In this document: positions 23,457-33,112 of the stretch, in pieces
How the letters are laid out: every line of letters begins with the position of its first letter
Numbering within the stretch: position 1 is the first letter of the stretch
From: Catonia carolina
Taxonomy: Eukaryota; Arthropoda; Insecta; Hemiptera; Achilidae
NCBI GenBank assembly: GCA_035578175.1
Contig: JAQMRL010000006.1
Coordinates: 29,702,893-29,766,892 of the forward strand
Direction of reading: 5' to 3'
DNA: 64,000 nucleotides
Notes under the pieces: model-generated
Databases searched by the model: none
Told to the model about the DNA's origin: nothing
The model's input: only the letters and a program-made list of their open reading frames with translations
Position numbers and translations under genes: made by a program

Positions 23457-23782
23457 ATAATTGAAAAGAAGGAAGGATGGTTGCAACCGAGGTATTAAAA
23501 GCTACTTACTATGCTACATTATATACAATTACAGGATACTTAAGTTACATGCTAAAAGTTAGGTGATTATAATTGAGGTATTCTTACTTACTAATATTTA
23601 CACTTATACGTTGCACTACATGTACACATATCATATTATATACACATCACATTTAGTATTTTTTTTTTTTTATTACTACACAATATTTACAATTACATAT
23701 ATATTTTTACACTACACGTTATATATTTAATACAGATTTATAAACAGACTTGTATGGTGTGTGGGATTTTTTTTTTTTAATT

Positions 23783-24178
23783 TCACTGCACTAAACTCAC
23801 TGTTTTTGTTGTGGAGATGATTGTGTACGCTTCTGAATTCGGCATGTGGTAGGCTTCGAGAGAATGAGTCGGCACGTCCAGTGTGCTGCGGTTTTGACCT
23901 GAGAAGGTACGGGCCATCAGAGCCAGACGGTTTCCCTGGGATGAGAGGGGCGGTGTGGCGTTGGTCAGCTGGTCGTGAGTGGGTGTTGCCTTCGGTGCAG
24001 GCGCAGAGCAGGCACTGGGTGACGTAGCGATCGATGTGGGCTCGAAGTTGTGGCCATGTGAATTGCCGTGCTGCTGTTCGGTAGGTGTCTTCAGTTCCTG
24101 GATGCTCCGCGGGATCTTCGTCGTGATAATAGATATTTTATGTGGCTCCTGACAGCTGCGGGAACGATGAGTCGCCAA
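23783..24178 (-). CDS. Unknown open frame in the LTR element
   Basis: An open frame of about 131 codons, rich in Ser, Thr, Pro and His (for example ATSPSACSAPAPKATPTHDQ). It has no ATG near its 5' end, because the first codon would have to be TTG. No Gag, zinc-knuckle, protease or polymerase motif is visible. It may be a Gag remnant or chance in GC-richer DNA. Confidence 0.25.
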   Translation of the reverse strand: MATHRSRSCQEPHKISIITTKIPRSIQELKTPTEQQHGNSHGHNFEPTSIATSPSACSAPAPKATPTHDQLTNATPPLSSQGNRLALMARTFSGQNRSTLDVPTHSLEAYHMPNSEAYTIISTTKTVSLVQ

Positions 24179-24583
24179 TCTGGCTCTCTCACATGAATAT
24201 CATATATTAAGACTTGTGGATCACTGGGTAGCGTGGTCCGAAGTTTGTATTAGCGGCGGCGGTCTTTGTTCTTCTGAACAGGATAGTATCAGATGCCAAC
24301 GAGTAATCTTTTCACTGGTGGCGGAATCATGTAGTTGTGTTGTCTTGATGTTGTAGTGAGGGTGGCTCAGGCAGTGGTTGGCTAGTCGGAGGATGCTGGT
24401 GGGATGAAGTTAGTCATCTGTTGTAAGGATACTGAGTGAAAAGGAAGGATAGATTTGGTAGGTACTTGGAAAGACATGTTTAGATTGGCGGTAATTGAAT
24501 GGAATGCAGAAGATAAGGTGGTTTGGGACGTGTAGGTAGGTTGAGTAAGAGCCATGTTTCTTGTCGTCTGAATACTGCTCGGA

Positions 24584-24868
24584 CTAGGCTGTCCGGCGGA
24601 TGCTGGTGTTAGACATCTGTGTTACAGCTGCTGACTCCGAGGTGGTGTCTGTTACTGTAGGTGGAATTGTGACAGGCACCCCTGGAGTGGTTGTGTTCCG
24701 TGTCGACGAGCTCCATGTTGTGGTAGACGTACCTCGGGTCGGTGGCAGGCTGGATATAGGCGACATAGAACGTTCGAGCGCAGTGGATACACTCTCTTGG
24801 TTCGTGATGTCGGTCATTGGCCGGATGCAGAGATCCGCTGTACAAGATTGTTCGGCTGATACTTCCAT
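24584..24868 (-). CDS. Unknown 94-codon ORF near the primer-binding site
   Basis: Starts at ATG (24866-24868) about 110 bp after the primer-binding site in element orientation, where a gag start would be expected. The product starts MEVSAEQSC and is Ser/Thr-rich (TRGTSTTTWSSSTRNTTTPG), with no cysteine knuckle. It could be the degenerate start of Gag. Function unknown. Confidence 0.35.
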   Translation of the reverse strand: MEVSAEQSCTADLCIRPMTDITNQESVSTALERSMSPISSLPPTRGTSTTTWSSSTRNTTTPGVPVTIPPTVTDTTSESAAVTQMSNTSIRRTA

Positions 24869-24975
24869 GTTATAGTTTGTATTGGGCGCCACTGGATTTT
24901 ATACTTTCCCAGAAAGTGCAGAGTGTAGTTGACGGGTCCTATGGTCGTTGGTCCTCACGAAGTCCTTCATGAATC

Positions 24976-24995
24976 GCCCCACGTTGGGCGCCAAT
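24976..24995 (-). other. Primer-binding-site-like sequence
   Basis: Reads ATTGGCGCCCAACGTGGGGC on the minus strand, directly after the LTR. It resembles primer-binding sites seen in arthropod LTR elements and fixes the element's orientation. Confidence 0.75.
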
Positions 24996-25575
24996 TGTCG
25001 CCACCGGCTTCTAGTAGCGCAGTCGTAGAACATCATAGGACCGGCCGGGCATCGGCGGCGTAGTTCAAAAATATAAACATCGAAGGGGGGAGAAAGGGAA
25101 GTCGTCTTCGCCGCTGCCTAAAAGATTAGGAGCAGCCGCCGACACAGCGATCACCTTCACCGCTGCCTCCGAGGAGGAGCAGTCACCGGTTAAGTGAAAT
25201 CGGGATCGTCTGTACCGCTGCCTAATCTAATAGGAGCGCGTCGCCGACGCAGCGTGCACCTTTTACCGCTGCCCCCGAAGGGGAGCAGTCGCCGGTGAAG
25301 CGAGGGTAAGGGGTTGGGGGTAGAGATGACTGAAATGAAACTCAATGTTGAGCTGTCACTTCCCCGTATCGATTCCTCGTAACGCAGAGAGTATCGATAC
25401 TGTCACCTTCTCAACTCTTGCCTCGCCAGTCGCAGATACTATATGATGCCACTTGGTACATGCGCTGTGAGAGGTATGACTGCTGGCGCATTCTATCGGC
25501 AGCAGTAATCCCCATCACAGCGCATAGTGGACAAAATATGAACTACGGACCGGCGTACAATTAAAAACAGTATCA
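24996..25575 (-). repeat. 5' LTR (element orientation)
   Basis: 580 bp, near-identical to the left LTR including the tandem hairpin block (25106-25295). Confidence 0.93.
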
Positions 25576-25579
25576 AGAT

Positions 25580-27850
25580 GAAGTTTGAAGTTTCAAAATT
25601 TTAACTTTGAATGTTGAGGTTTGAATGTATGATACTTTGAGTTTTTCGGTTTCTCAGGCGAACTGGGGTTGCGACCTAAAAATTTTCGGGTTATCAAATT
25701 TTTATGTAATTTCTTCGCTAAATAACATGCCGTTAAAAGATTATTTGTATTACAAAAATTTTAAAAATATTTTTGGGGTAGCAATCACCATAGGACCCCG
25801 ATCTAAAATTTAATAAATTCTTCGTGATTCTATGGGCATGTGTAACGTTTTGTCAATAAACATTTACCAAAAAAAACCGTTGTGAAGGAGTAAAGAAAGA
25901 TAACCATGAAAACGGCAAGCCCTAAAAGCCGAAAAGCTAGTGTTTTGAGTTTTCTCAGCAAACAGATAGGTTAAAGGGCAACTTTAACTACATGGCCTCG
26001 AAGTACTTTAGAAGAGGCACAAAAAAGATTCTATACACTTTTTCTCTACGAAGCACCGTTCAGGAGGTAAAAAATACTACCCGCTACCAAAGATAAGGGG
26101 GTTGAACCTGAAAGTTTTCGCGTTTATTTAACTTAGACTAAAACTTAAAATTTAAAGTTTATTTAACTTTTAACGTCAAAAACATGCCGATAAAATATAT
26201 TTTGTATTCTGAAAATTTAGAAATTTCATAATTTTTGGATAGGGGGTAGCAACCCCTATTGGACCCCGTTCTAAAATTTAAAAAAACCGTGATGCTATAA
26301 GTACCTGCAACGTTATGCTAATAAACATTTGCCAAAAAACCGTTTTGAAGGTGTAAAGATAGGAAAACCTGAAAACGTCAAGCCCCAAAAAACCGAAATT
26401 TGGTTTTTGTAGTTTACTCAGCGAACCGGTGTGTTAAGGGCAACTTTGGTTATATAATCTTGAATTACTTTTGTGGGGTACAGAACAGGTTTATGCATTT
26501 TTTGTCCCTATTATTCACCGTTTAGGAGATAAAGAAATACAACCCCAACCCCAGGGAAGAGGGTGCCACCTGAACATTTTCGGGTTACCAAACTTTTACG
26601 TAACTTTAACGCCAAAAAACATGTCGTTAAAAGACTTTTTGTATTCTAAAAATTGAAATAGTTCATATCTTTTGGATAAGGGTAGCGACCCCCGTAGGAC
26701 CCCGATTTAATATTTGGAACATTACCCGTGATCCTACAGGTACGTGTAACTGTTTATAAATATAAATTTGACGAAAAACCCCATTTTGAAGGTGTAAAGA
26801 AAGAACAATATGAAAACGGTAAACCCCAAAAAGCCGAAATTTTGTTTTTTGAGTTTTCTCACCAAACCGGTAAGTTAAGGGCAGCGATAGCTATATGGTT
26901 TTAAAGTACTTTGCAAGAGGTACAAAAAATATTCTATATAATTTTTCTCTACCATGCACCGTTTAGGAGATAACAAAAATACAACCCCTACCGCAGGCTA
27001 AAGGGTGCTAATTGAAAATTTTCGGGTTATTAAATTTTTTGTAATTTTTTTAAGCCAAACAACATGCCGTTAACAGATTTTTTGTATTCTAAAAATTTTT
27101 AATTTTCATTATTTTTAGATGAGGGTAGCAACCCCCGTAAGATCCCGATCTAAAATTTGAAAAATTTCCCGTAATGCGGGGGGTACGTGTAATGTGGTCC
27201 TAGCAAAAGTTTGCCAAAGAAACCCGTTTTGATGATGTTACAAAAGAAAACTTGAAAATTGCAACCCCCAAAAAAGCAGAAATTTTGTTTTTTGAGTTTT
27301 CTCACCGAACCGGCGAGTTGAGGACAACGACAGCTATATGGATTTGAAGTACATTAAAAGGGGTACAAAAACGATTCTATACAATTTTTTTTTACGATGC
27401 ACCGTTTAAAAGATAAAAAAATACAAACCCTACTGCAAAAAAGAAGGTGCAACGTTAAAATTTTCGGTTTCTCACATTTTTATGTAGTTTTTAACGCCAA
27501 ACGACATGCCAGTATCAAATTTTTTATAAAATTTTTTGTATTCTAAAAATTTTAAAATTTCATAATTTTTAAATAAGGGTACCAAACCCTGTAGGACCCC
27601 GATCTAAAATTTGAAAAGTCACCCGTGATTCCGGGAGTTAGTGTAATGTGGTCCTAATAAAAATTTGTCAATGAAACCCGTCTTCGTGGTGTTACAAAGA
27701 AAAACCTAAAAACTGCAACCCCAAAAAAGCCGAATTTTTGTTTTTTGAGTTTTTCCAGCGAACCGGCGGGTTAAGGGCAACTTTATATCTATGGTCTTAG
27801 CGTACTTCGGGAGGGGAACAAAAACGGTCGAAGTGGCCTTTGCGCTACGA
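25580..27850. repeat. Diverged tandem array, about five units of 445 bp
   Basis: Landmarks repeat at steady spacing. GGGTTATCAAATTTTTATG-like blocks occur near 25689, 26130, 26580, 27024 and 27465. Between them recur ACATGCCGTTAAAAGA, TAGGACCCCGATCTAAAATTT, GTGTAACG, CCGTTTTGAAGGTGTAAAG, GAGTTTTCTCACCGAACCGG, TATATGG and CACCGTTTAGGAGATAAA. The units differ by many substitutions and small indels, so the array is old. No open frame persists across the units. The left edge is cut by the LTR element; the right edge fades near 27850. Confidence 0.85.
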
Positions 27851-28516
27851 AACTTCGTTAAAAAGTTTGAAATATTCGGACGCATCCCCTGAGCTTTCGG
27901 GAAAAGGTACCTTAAATTTGGCATTTTTCCCGGGGGTTTCAGCCGACGCCCGACAAGAAAGGTCCTCAGGGATTTTGCTTCTAGAGACCTCCTAATAGGC
28001 TAGAATTTCCATCAGTGAGTCATTTCCTCTATAAAGTAGATGCTATTGCAGTAACAGCTACTAGTCACTTTCATGAAGATTTTAGCGGATTTTCTTTTTT
28101 ACATAATTAAACAATTATTTGAATAAATAATTCAACCCAAGACGACTTGACTGAAACGCCGTAAAGCAATGTAAGCATATGAAATATAAATATTGCCCTA
28201 ATATTAAAAAAATCAAAGAACATACTATTATAAACTAATTAGACATAATTAACATGGTCATATAAGGCACGTCATGATTACGATGGTTTCAACCGACGCA
28301 CGATCAGCTGAATGCAGATAACGAGAAATATTCAGGACAGCAGGCCACAGTAACCCTGCACTCGGTAAGGGCGTGCAGTCAAGTGGCATATGGTGACAGA
28401 TAAACAGGGAGCAAAGGTGTGATCCACGAAAAGCAGTGCGCACAGTACTTTCAATGACTACAGATTTTTTTTAAATTTTATTTTGATCTTTTTATTAATA
28501 GTCGCCATAGCAACAT
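27851..28516. other. Unassigned spacer
   Basis: A mixed-composition patch (27850-28020) follows the array, then AT-rich DNA. Nothing was recognised. Confidence 0.4.
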
Positions 28517-28524
28517 TATAAAAG
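28517..28524 (+). promoter_or_regulatory. TATA box candidate
   Basis: A perfect TATAAAAG lies upstream of the small ORF. With start of transcription 25-32 bp downstream, the first ATG (28546) would sit at the cap site, so the ATG at 28585 fits better as the first codon. Confidence 0.45.
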
Positions 28525-28545
28525 TCCGTTGCTTAGTGATAATGA

Positions 28546-28779
28546 ATGAATATTTTCTTAGTGTCGTCTGGGCAATTTATCATAATGGTTCTTCCGAACT
28601 GTCTCCTTTACATAGCCGCGGCGGCCGTTATTATTCATCATCTTTATAGCTTCCCACGAGGAGGAGCAGAAGCACCACCACCACCACCCCCACCACCACA
28701 GAATCCACCTCCACAGGTGCATTTTGGAGAAGTAGTATACATTGAACCCGTTGATATTGGAGGTGCTGGGGATGGCTAA
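28546..28779 (+). CDS. Candidate small proline-rich secreted or membrane protein
   Basis: The frame is open from ATG 28546 (77 codons). The in-frame ATG at 28585 gives 64 codons and fits the TATA box better. From there the product begins MVLPNCLLYIAAAAVIIHHL, a hydrophobic stretch that could be a signal peptide or membrane anchor. SFPRGG, a proline tract (APPPPPPPPQNPPPQ) and an acidic C-terminus (EVVYIEPVDIGGAGDG) follow. Another frame just downstream reads FVYYFTGVYVWNGLCDGG and then SYPPSYKPPTYYAINGRWW (about 28810-29020) across a CA/CG microsatellite, which looks like protein and may be a further part lost by frameshift or joined by splicing. AATAAA follows at 29009. No family was recognised. 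The surrounding DNA is free of recognised repeats. Confidence 0.4.
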   Translation: MNIFLVSSGQFIIMVLPNCLLYIAAAAVIIHHLYSFPRGGAEAPPPPPPPPQNPPPQVHFGEVVYIEPVDIGGAGDG

Positions 28780-28865
28780 GGCTTGAACCATCAAGCCAAT
28801 TCAGCGGGGGATTTGTATACTACTTCACCGGAGTGTACGTGTGGAATGGATTGTGTGATGGTGGT

Positions 28866-28928
28866 ACACGCACACGCAAACGTGCACGCGCACGCGCATG
28901 CGCACGCGCACACACACACACACACACA
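28866..28928. repeat. CA/CG microsatellite
   Basis: ACACGCACACGC...GCGCACACACAC tract of about 60 bp after the candidate small gene. It is not inside family M. Confidence 0.85.
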
Positions 28929-29442
28929 TTCAAACGCGATGTCTCATACCCACCATCGTATAAACCCCCAACGTATTATGCCATTAATGGCCGGTGGTGG
29001 TCATCTGCAATAAACAATCGTTTTTCTTTTAAAATGAAGAAAAAGGATTGATTTAAAAAAAAACAGATAGGGAAACTAACTTCGCGCTCGCGTTTTTTTT
29101 GTAATGCGAAATTTTTTTTGTGCCCGATCGCAAATTGTACGTTTCAATGAGGACAACTGCCATCAAGCTGCCAATAATCGACCAACATGGTAAGTCATCT
29201 ACACAATGTATTTAACATTATCACTTATCATTCACTCTTCACTTTGCCAAAAACATTCCATTCTAGCTAATTTCTATTTACCTCCAAGTTATCTTATTAA
29301 CATTACCATATTTTCATAGGCATCACAACGTGTCGTATTCGCTCTTTACTCAGCAAATGACTTTCATCCGTTCTGTAGACATCATTTATTCTAAAACTTT
29401 CACATTTCTTCATCAAAATAATCTTTCTGCCCTACACACATG

Positions 29443-29900
29443 TAAAATCTGGTGTGAAATTCACACGACTTTCTCTTGCCAATTCAATTAATGTAAAATA
29501 TAACCTAACATTAATAAACACTGTGAAAAAAGAAACGGAAAATGGGCACCTCTGTGATGTACTGGATAGCGCCCTAGCCTACTAAGCGGAGAACACGGGT
29601 TCGACTCCCAGCTAGGGTCTGGAAATTATTACGTACCAAAACCCATCATTACAGTATTTTAACCTACCGAAGTCACTAATGATTAACCTGTTAGTGCTAC
29701 TTCAAATAAACAAAAAACTAACCTCAAAAATTATAACCTACTATTAATCATGAGTGAATAACATAAAATGAAAACAAACCTTAGTTTGTCTTAATAATTG
29801 AGAAAATCACTCATTAGTATTAAACTTTGTAGATAAAAGTGCATAAAAAAAAGTTGTAAGTTTTCAATTTCTTATAAATTTGATTATTAAATTTTTTTGG
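29443..29900 (+). repeat. Family M, copy 10 interrupted by SINE A
   Basis: The head (AAAATCTGGTGTGAAATTC, ACTTTCTCTTGCCAATTC) ends about 29545. The copy resumes after the SINE at AAATAAACAAAAAACTAACC and continues to the ATAAATTTGATTATTAAAT block. The rest of the element is missing. Confidence 0.8.
29545..29710 (+). repeat. SINE A copy inside family M
   Basis: tRNA-like head with B box GGTTCGACTCC, body AGGGTCTGGAAATTATTAC and a tail ending near CTACTTCAAATAAAC. It splits a family M copy, so it is younger than that copy. Confidence 0.8.
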
Positions 29901-29920
29901 TTCGAATAAACATACAGAGG

Positions 29921-30090
29921 TCAAACATCACCTGGTTTGGGTAAAGATAAACAGTCTTGTTCATTGGGTTCGAATCCCATTCAGGCATGGCATTTTTTTT
30001 CATACGTTACAAAAATCATTTCATTATTCACCGTCTGCAGTAGCAGTAATTGCAGAACAGTCTGACGTTAAACAAAAACAAAAAAACTAC
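29921..30090 (+). repeat. SINE B copy
   Basis: B box GGTTCGAATCC near 29965, then CATTCAGGCATGGCA, TTACAAAAATCATTTCATT, GCAGTAGCAGTAATTGCAG and AGTCTGACGTTAAAC, ending in an A-rich tail. The A box region is decayed. Confidence 0.75.
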
Positions 30091-30367
30091 CATTACAACC
30101 TAGTTCTTCAGTTAATTTCTTACCGAATCTAAATTCCATTGATGCCATTTTTAAATATTTGTGAATATTAGGTAATTTGAAATTAATTAATCAGCCACTA
30201 CGCTGAACAGCAAAATATAGAATAATTAGTCATATCTTGAAATTCCTGCATCCAATTTACACTCATATATTTCAATTCAAAACAACACACAAAAATTTTT
30301 TTTTTTTTTTTTGTTGGTTGTGGCACACAAAAATTGCTCATGAAAAAACAAAACCTTTACTAGTCCT

Positions 30368-30484
30368 GTCAAAAACAGCTGGGCTTTGTTCTTTTTCTTT
30401 TTATTCATTTATTATTATAAAAAATAATTGTCAAAAACAGCTGGGCTTTGTTCTTTTTCTTTTTATTCATTTATTATTATAAAA
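30368..30484. repeat. Tandem duplication, 62-bp period
   Basis: GTCAAAAACAGCTGGGCTTT followed by GTTCTTTTTCTTTTTATTC occurs at 30368 and again at 30430, exact over about 55 bp. Identity suggests a recent slippage duplication. Confidence 0.88.
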
Positions 30485-30579
30485 CATTTAACAAAAAAAA
30501 ACAAAAAAAAAATTATAAAAAATGAAAACAACTTAGCCAGCATTTCAGCACAACTTGTTACAAATTTCACATAAACTGC

Positions 30580-30685
30580 AAGATCATCAACGATGTTGGG
30601 GAGTACTTTGTAAGGATGAAATGACTTTTTATAACTTACAAAAATATGCCGTGCTCGAGTAGGATTCGAATCCACTCAATAACCC
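30580..30685 (-). repeat. SINE B, reverse fragment
   Basis: GATGTTGGGGAGTACTTTG, GGATGAAATGACTTTTTATA, AAAATATGCCGTG and AGGATTCGAATCCACTC match the reverse SINE B body and B box. Confidence 0.7.
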
Positions 30686-30699
30686 ATTTGTTACAAATT

Positions 30700-30895
30700 T
30701 AATCATGTTGATTTAGAAAACAGCAAATGTACTCTATTGAGCAATTATGGGGAAGTGTTAACGTGGCATAACAAAAAGCATGGCAATACAGCCGGGCAGA
30801 TTTGGAATCACACCTTGCCGAGTTGCAGTGGCATCTTGGGCCGGTAATGGTCCATTTACAGCGATTAGGCCGCAATTCAGAATTTATGGCCACCG
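30700..30895 (+). pseudogene. Possible Merlin/ISXO2-like transposase remnant
   Basis: One + frame reads IEQLWGSVNVA, stop, QKAWQYSRADLESHLAELQW, HLGPVMVHL. This resembles the C-terminal IE.LWG.VK...KHG..R.DLESHLAEF.W segment of IS1595/Merlin-type transposases. It is short, has a stop, and no catalytic DDE residues are seen. The match is from memory of the motif and is tentative. Confidence 0.4.
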
Positions 30896-30899
30896 GAAA

Positions 30900-31870
30900 T
30901 TAACTTGTATTGTAAGTAGAAGCATTCAAAGAACATTCAAATGAAAAATAAACAATAAATGAAGAATAAAAGTAATTTACAGTACCCCTCCCTCTCTCCA
31001 ATAGAAAAGTACCAAAAATATTTATAAGAAGTCGTTTTCATAGTAAAGATTCCTTTAAAAGTTAAAAAAGTTTCTTTTCTTTGTAATTGGTTAATAACAT
31101 AGTTTTTTGTTAATAGGTCGAGAGACTATCATGCAACAAAGTCCAACATGATGAACAATACTGCAAATTGGACATACTAACAATAATAAAATTAAACAAT
31201 GATGGCAGTTGTAAAACAACAAAATACTTAAGTTCACAAACAACAGTAAATGTAAAGTAAACGGTGAACATAAAAAGTTGATTATGAATACAAGACAATG
31301 AAAATAAACAGCTGAACAAGATGTCACTCAACAAGAACAAATCAATTAGCAAACAAAACAATAATAAAAAAGCTGGAATACAAATTTTCTTGGAATACCA
31401 AATACGTATTGAACATTCAACAACCACACATCACTTTAAGAAACAATACATGGAAAATAATAAAATGGTTACTGAGAAAGCTAAACCGAGGAAATATAAT
31501 GTGGACAGAAACAAATTTTATAATTACTCACTTTTGAAGGGTTTCAACTAATGACAAAAGCACAATGATGGACAGAGAAGAATAGAAAACTCTAAAGTGA
31601 TAAAATGTTAACAACATGGGCTACAAAAAGAGGTTTCAGAAATCTCTAAAATTACTTTACAAGGTCTACAATGGCCATATTCTACAAAACGTTGATTATA
31701 ATACCGTAAATGATATGGTAGCATTCTGCATATTTACAAATATGAGCAATTAAACATGCATGTGATAAAAATAAAAAGTTTTTTTCAAAAACAATACAAA
31801 ATAATGAATGGAACGATAATGAAAGTAACAGAGCGAGATGTCAGTCAAAATAAAGAAAACAATGCTTACA
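30900..31870. other. Unassigned spacer
   Basis: AT-rich. Overlapping open frames of 76-105 codons on both strands at 31.1-31.55 kb resemble no known family. Confidence 0.35.
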
Positions 31871-31876
31871 AACATT

Positions 31877-32755
31877 ATGGCGGAATTTGTAACCACTATC
31901 TTGAGCGAAAACAAACGTCTGTTCTGTGAACATTATCTTAACTGAAGACACTCAAAAAAACTGGTAAACATGATAAAAATATCAACAATAAATGAGAGGT
32001 ATACAGAGAAAACGTAATGAACAGATTATATAAATAGACCAATCATGGCAATTGTTGTTAATACTCATAAAAAGCACTGCAATCAGTCAGTTATGGCGGA
32101 ATTTGTAACTTCACTATCTTGAGCGAAAACAAACGTCTATTCTGTGAACATTATCTTAACTGAAGACACTCAAAAGAACTGGTAAACATGATAAAAATAT
32201 CAACAGTAAATGAGAGGTATACAGAGAATACATAATATGAACAGATTATATAAATAGAGACCAATCATGGCAATTGTTTGTTAATATTCATAAAAAGCAT
32301 TGCAATCAGTCAGTTATGGCGGAATTTGTAACTTCACTATCTTGAGCGAAAACAAACGTCTGTTCTGTGAACATTATCTTAACTGAAGACACTCAAAAGA
32401 ACTGGTAAACATGATAAAAATATCAACAGTAAATGAGAGGTATACAGAGAAAACATAATATGAACAGATTATATAAATAGACCAATCATGGCAATTGTTG
32501 TTAATACTCATAAAAAGCATTGCAATCAGGCAGTTATGGCGGAATTTGTAACTTCACTATCTTAAGCGAAAACAAACGTCTATTCTGTGAACATTATCTT
32601 AACTGAAGACACTCAAAAGAACTGGTAAACATGATAAAAATATCAACAGTAAATGAGAGGTATACAGAGAAAACATAATATGAACAGATTATATAAATAG
32701 ACCAATCATGGCAATTGTTGTTAATGCTCATAAAAAGCACTGCAATCAGTCAGGT
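31877..32755. repeat. Tandem array, four units of about 220 bp
   Basis: Units start with ATGGCGGAATTTGTAAC at 31877, 32093, 32316 and 32536, with lengths of 216-223 bp. Each holds TCTTGAGCGAAAACAAACGTC, ACTGAAGACACTCAAAAGAAC, ATGAGAGGTATACAGAG and AATCATGGCAATTG. Units 2-4 are very alike, and unit 1 has small differences at its start. Confidence 0.93.
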
Positions 32756-32759
32756 TAAA

Positions 32760-33112
32760 AAAGAAGATCACCGATCTAATGATCAATCAATGACTTAATC
32801 AGTAAGACAAAAGATAACCTGAATAAACGCATCACTATAAAAGAAAATAAGGAAAAATTCTTGATGACACAATGAAAATTGACAAATACTAGACTAACTA
32901 AAAGAGTTTTTAAAAATATATTTAATTTTCAAAGAGCTACCAATGAATAAAATCTATTCAAGTGATCATTTGCACCAAGTAAGTGACTGCACGGTAAAAT
33001 ACTTTTAAACGTGTAGATATATGTATTTTAAATTATAGAGATATGAGGCGGCAAGGGGGGGATGTGGAATGAAGCTAAGTGTGTAAGGTACTGGATGAAG
33101 TTGAAAAATTTA
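32760..33112. other. AT-rich spacer
   Basis: Nothing recognised except a short G run at 33052-33062. Confidence 0.4.

Larger units (their letters stand above)
22651..25575 (-). mobile_element. Young non-autonomous LTR retrotransposon, 2.9 kb
   Basis: Two 580-bp direct repeats (22651-23230, 24996-25575) bound a 1765-bp interior. On the minus strand each LTR runs TGATACTG...GGCGACA, so it has TG/CA ends. The 4-bp target duplication AGAT lies outside both ends (22647-22650; 25576-25579). Just inside the right LTR, the minus strand reads ATTGGCGCCCAACGTGGGGC, a primer-binding-site-like sequence, so transcription runs right to left. A purine-rich stretch GCGGAGGAAT sits next to the left LTR as polypurine tract. 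The interior holds no reverse transcriptase, integrase or protease motif, so it must rely on another element. Only two differences between the LTRs were noticed by eye, suggesting recent insertion. Confidence 0.93.

Noticed and set aside
24600..24875. 91-codon + strand open frame in the LTR element
   Set aside because: It is antisense to the element's direction set by the primer-binding site and overlaps the minus-strand ORF; treated as a shadow frame.
31091..31551. Overlapping open frames of 76-105 codons on both strands
   Set aside because: Low-complexity AT-rich composition, no recognised motif and overlapping alternatives on both strands.
25580..32755. CRISPR-like or regulatory array
   Set aside because: The repeats are long (220 and 445 bp) with no short repeat/spacer structure; ordinary tandem arrays explain them, and the DNA is eukaryotic.
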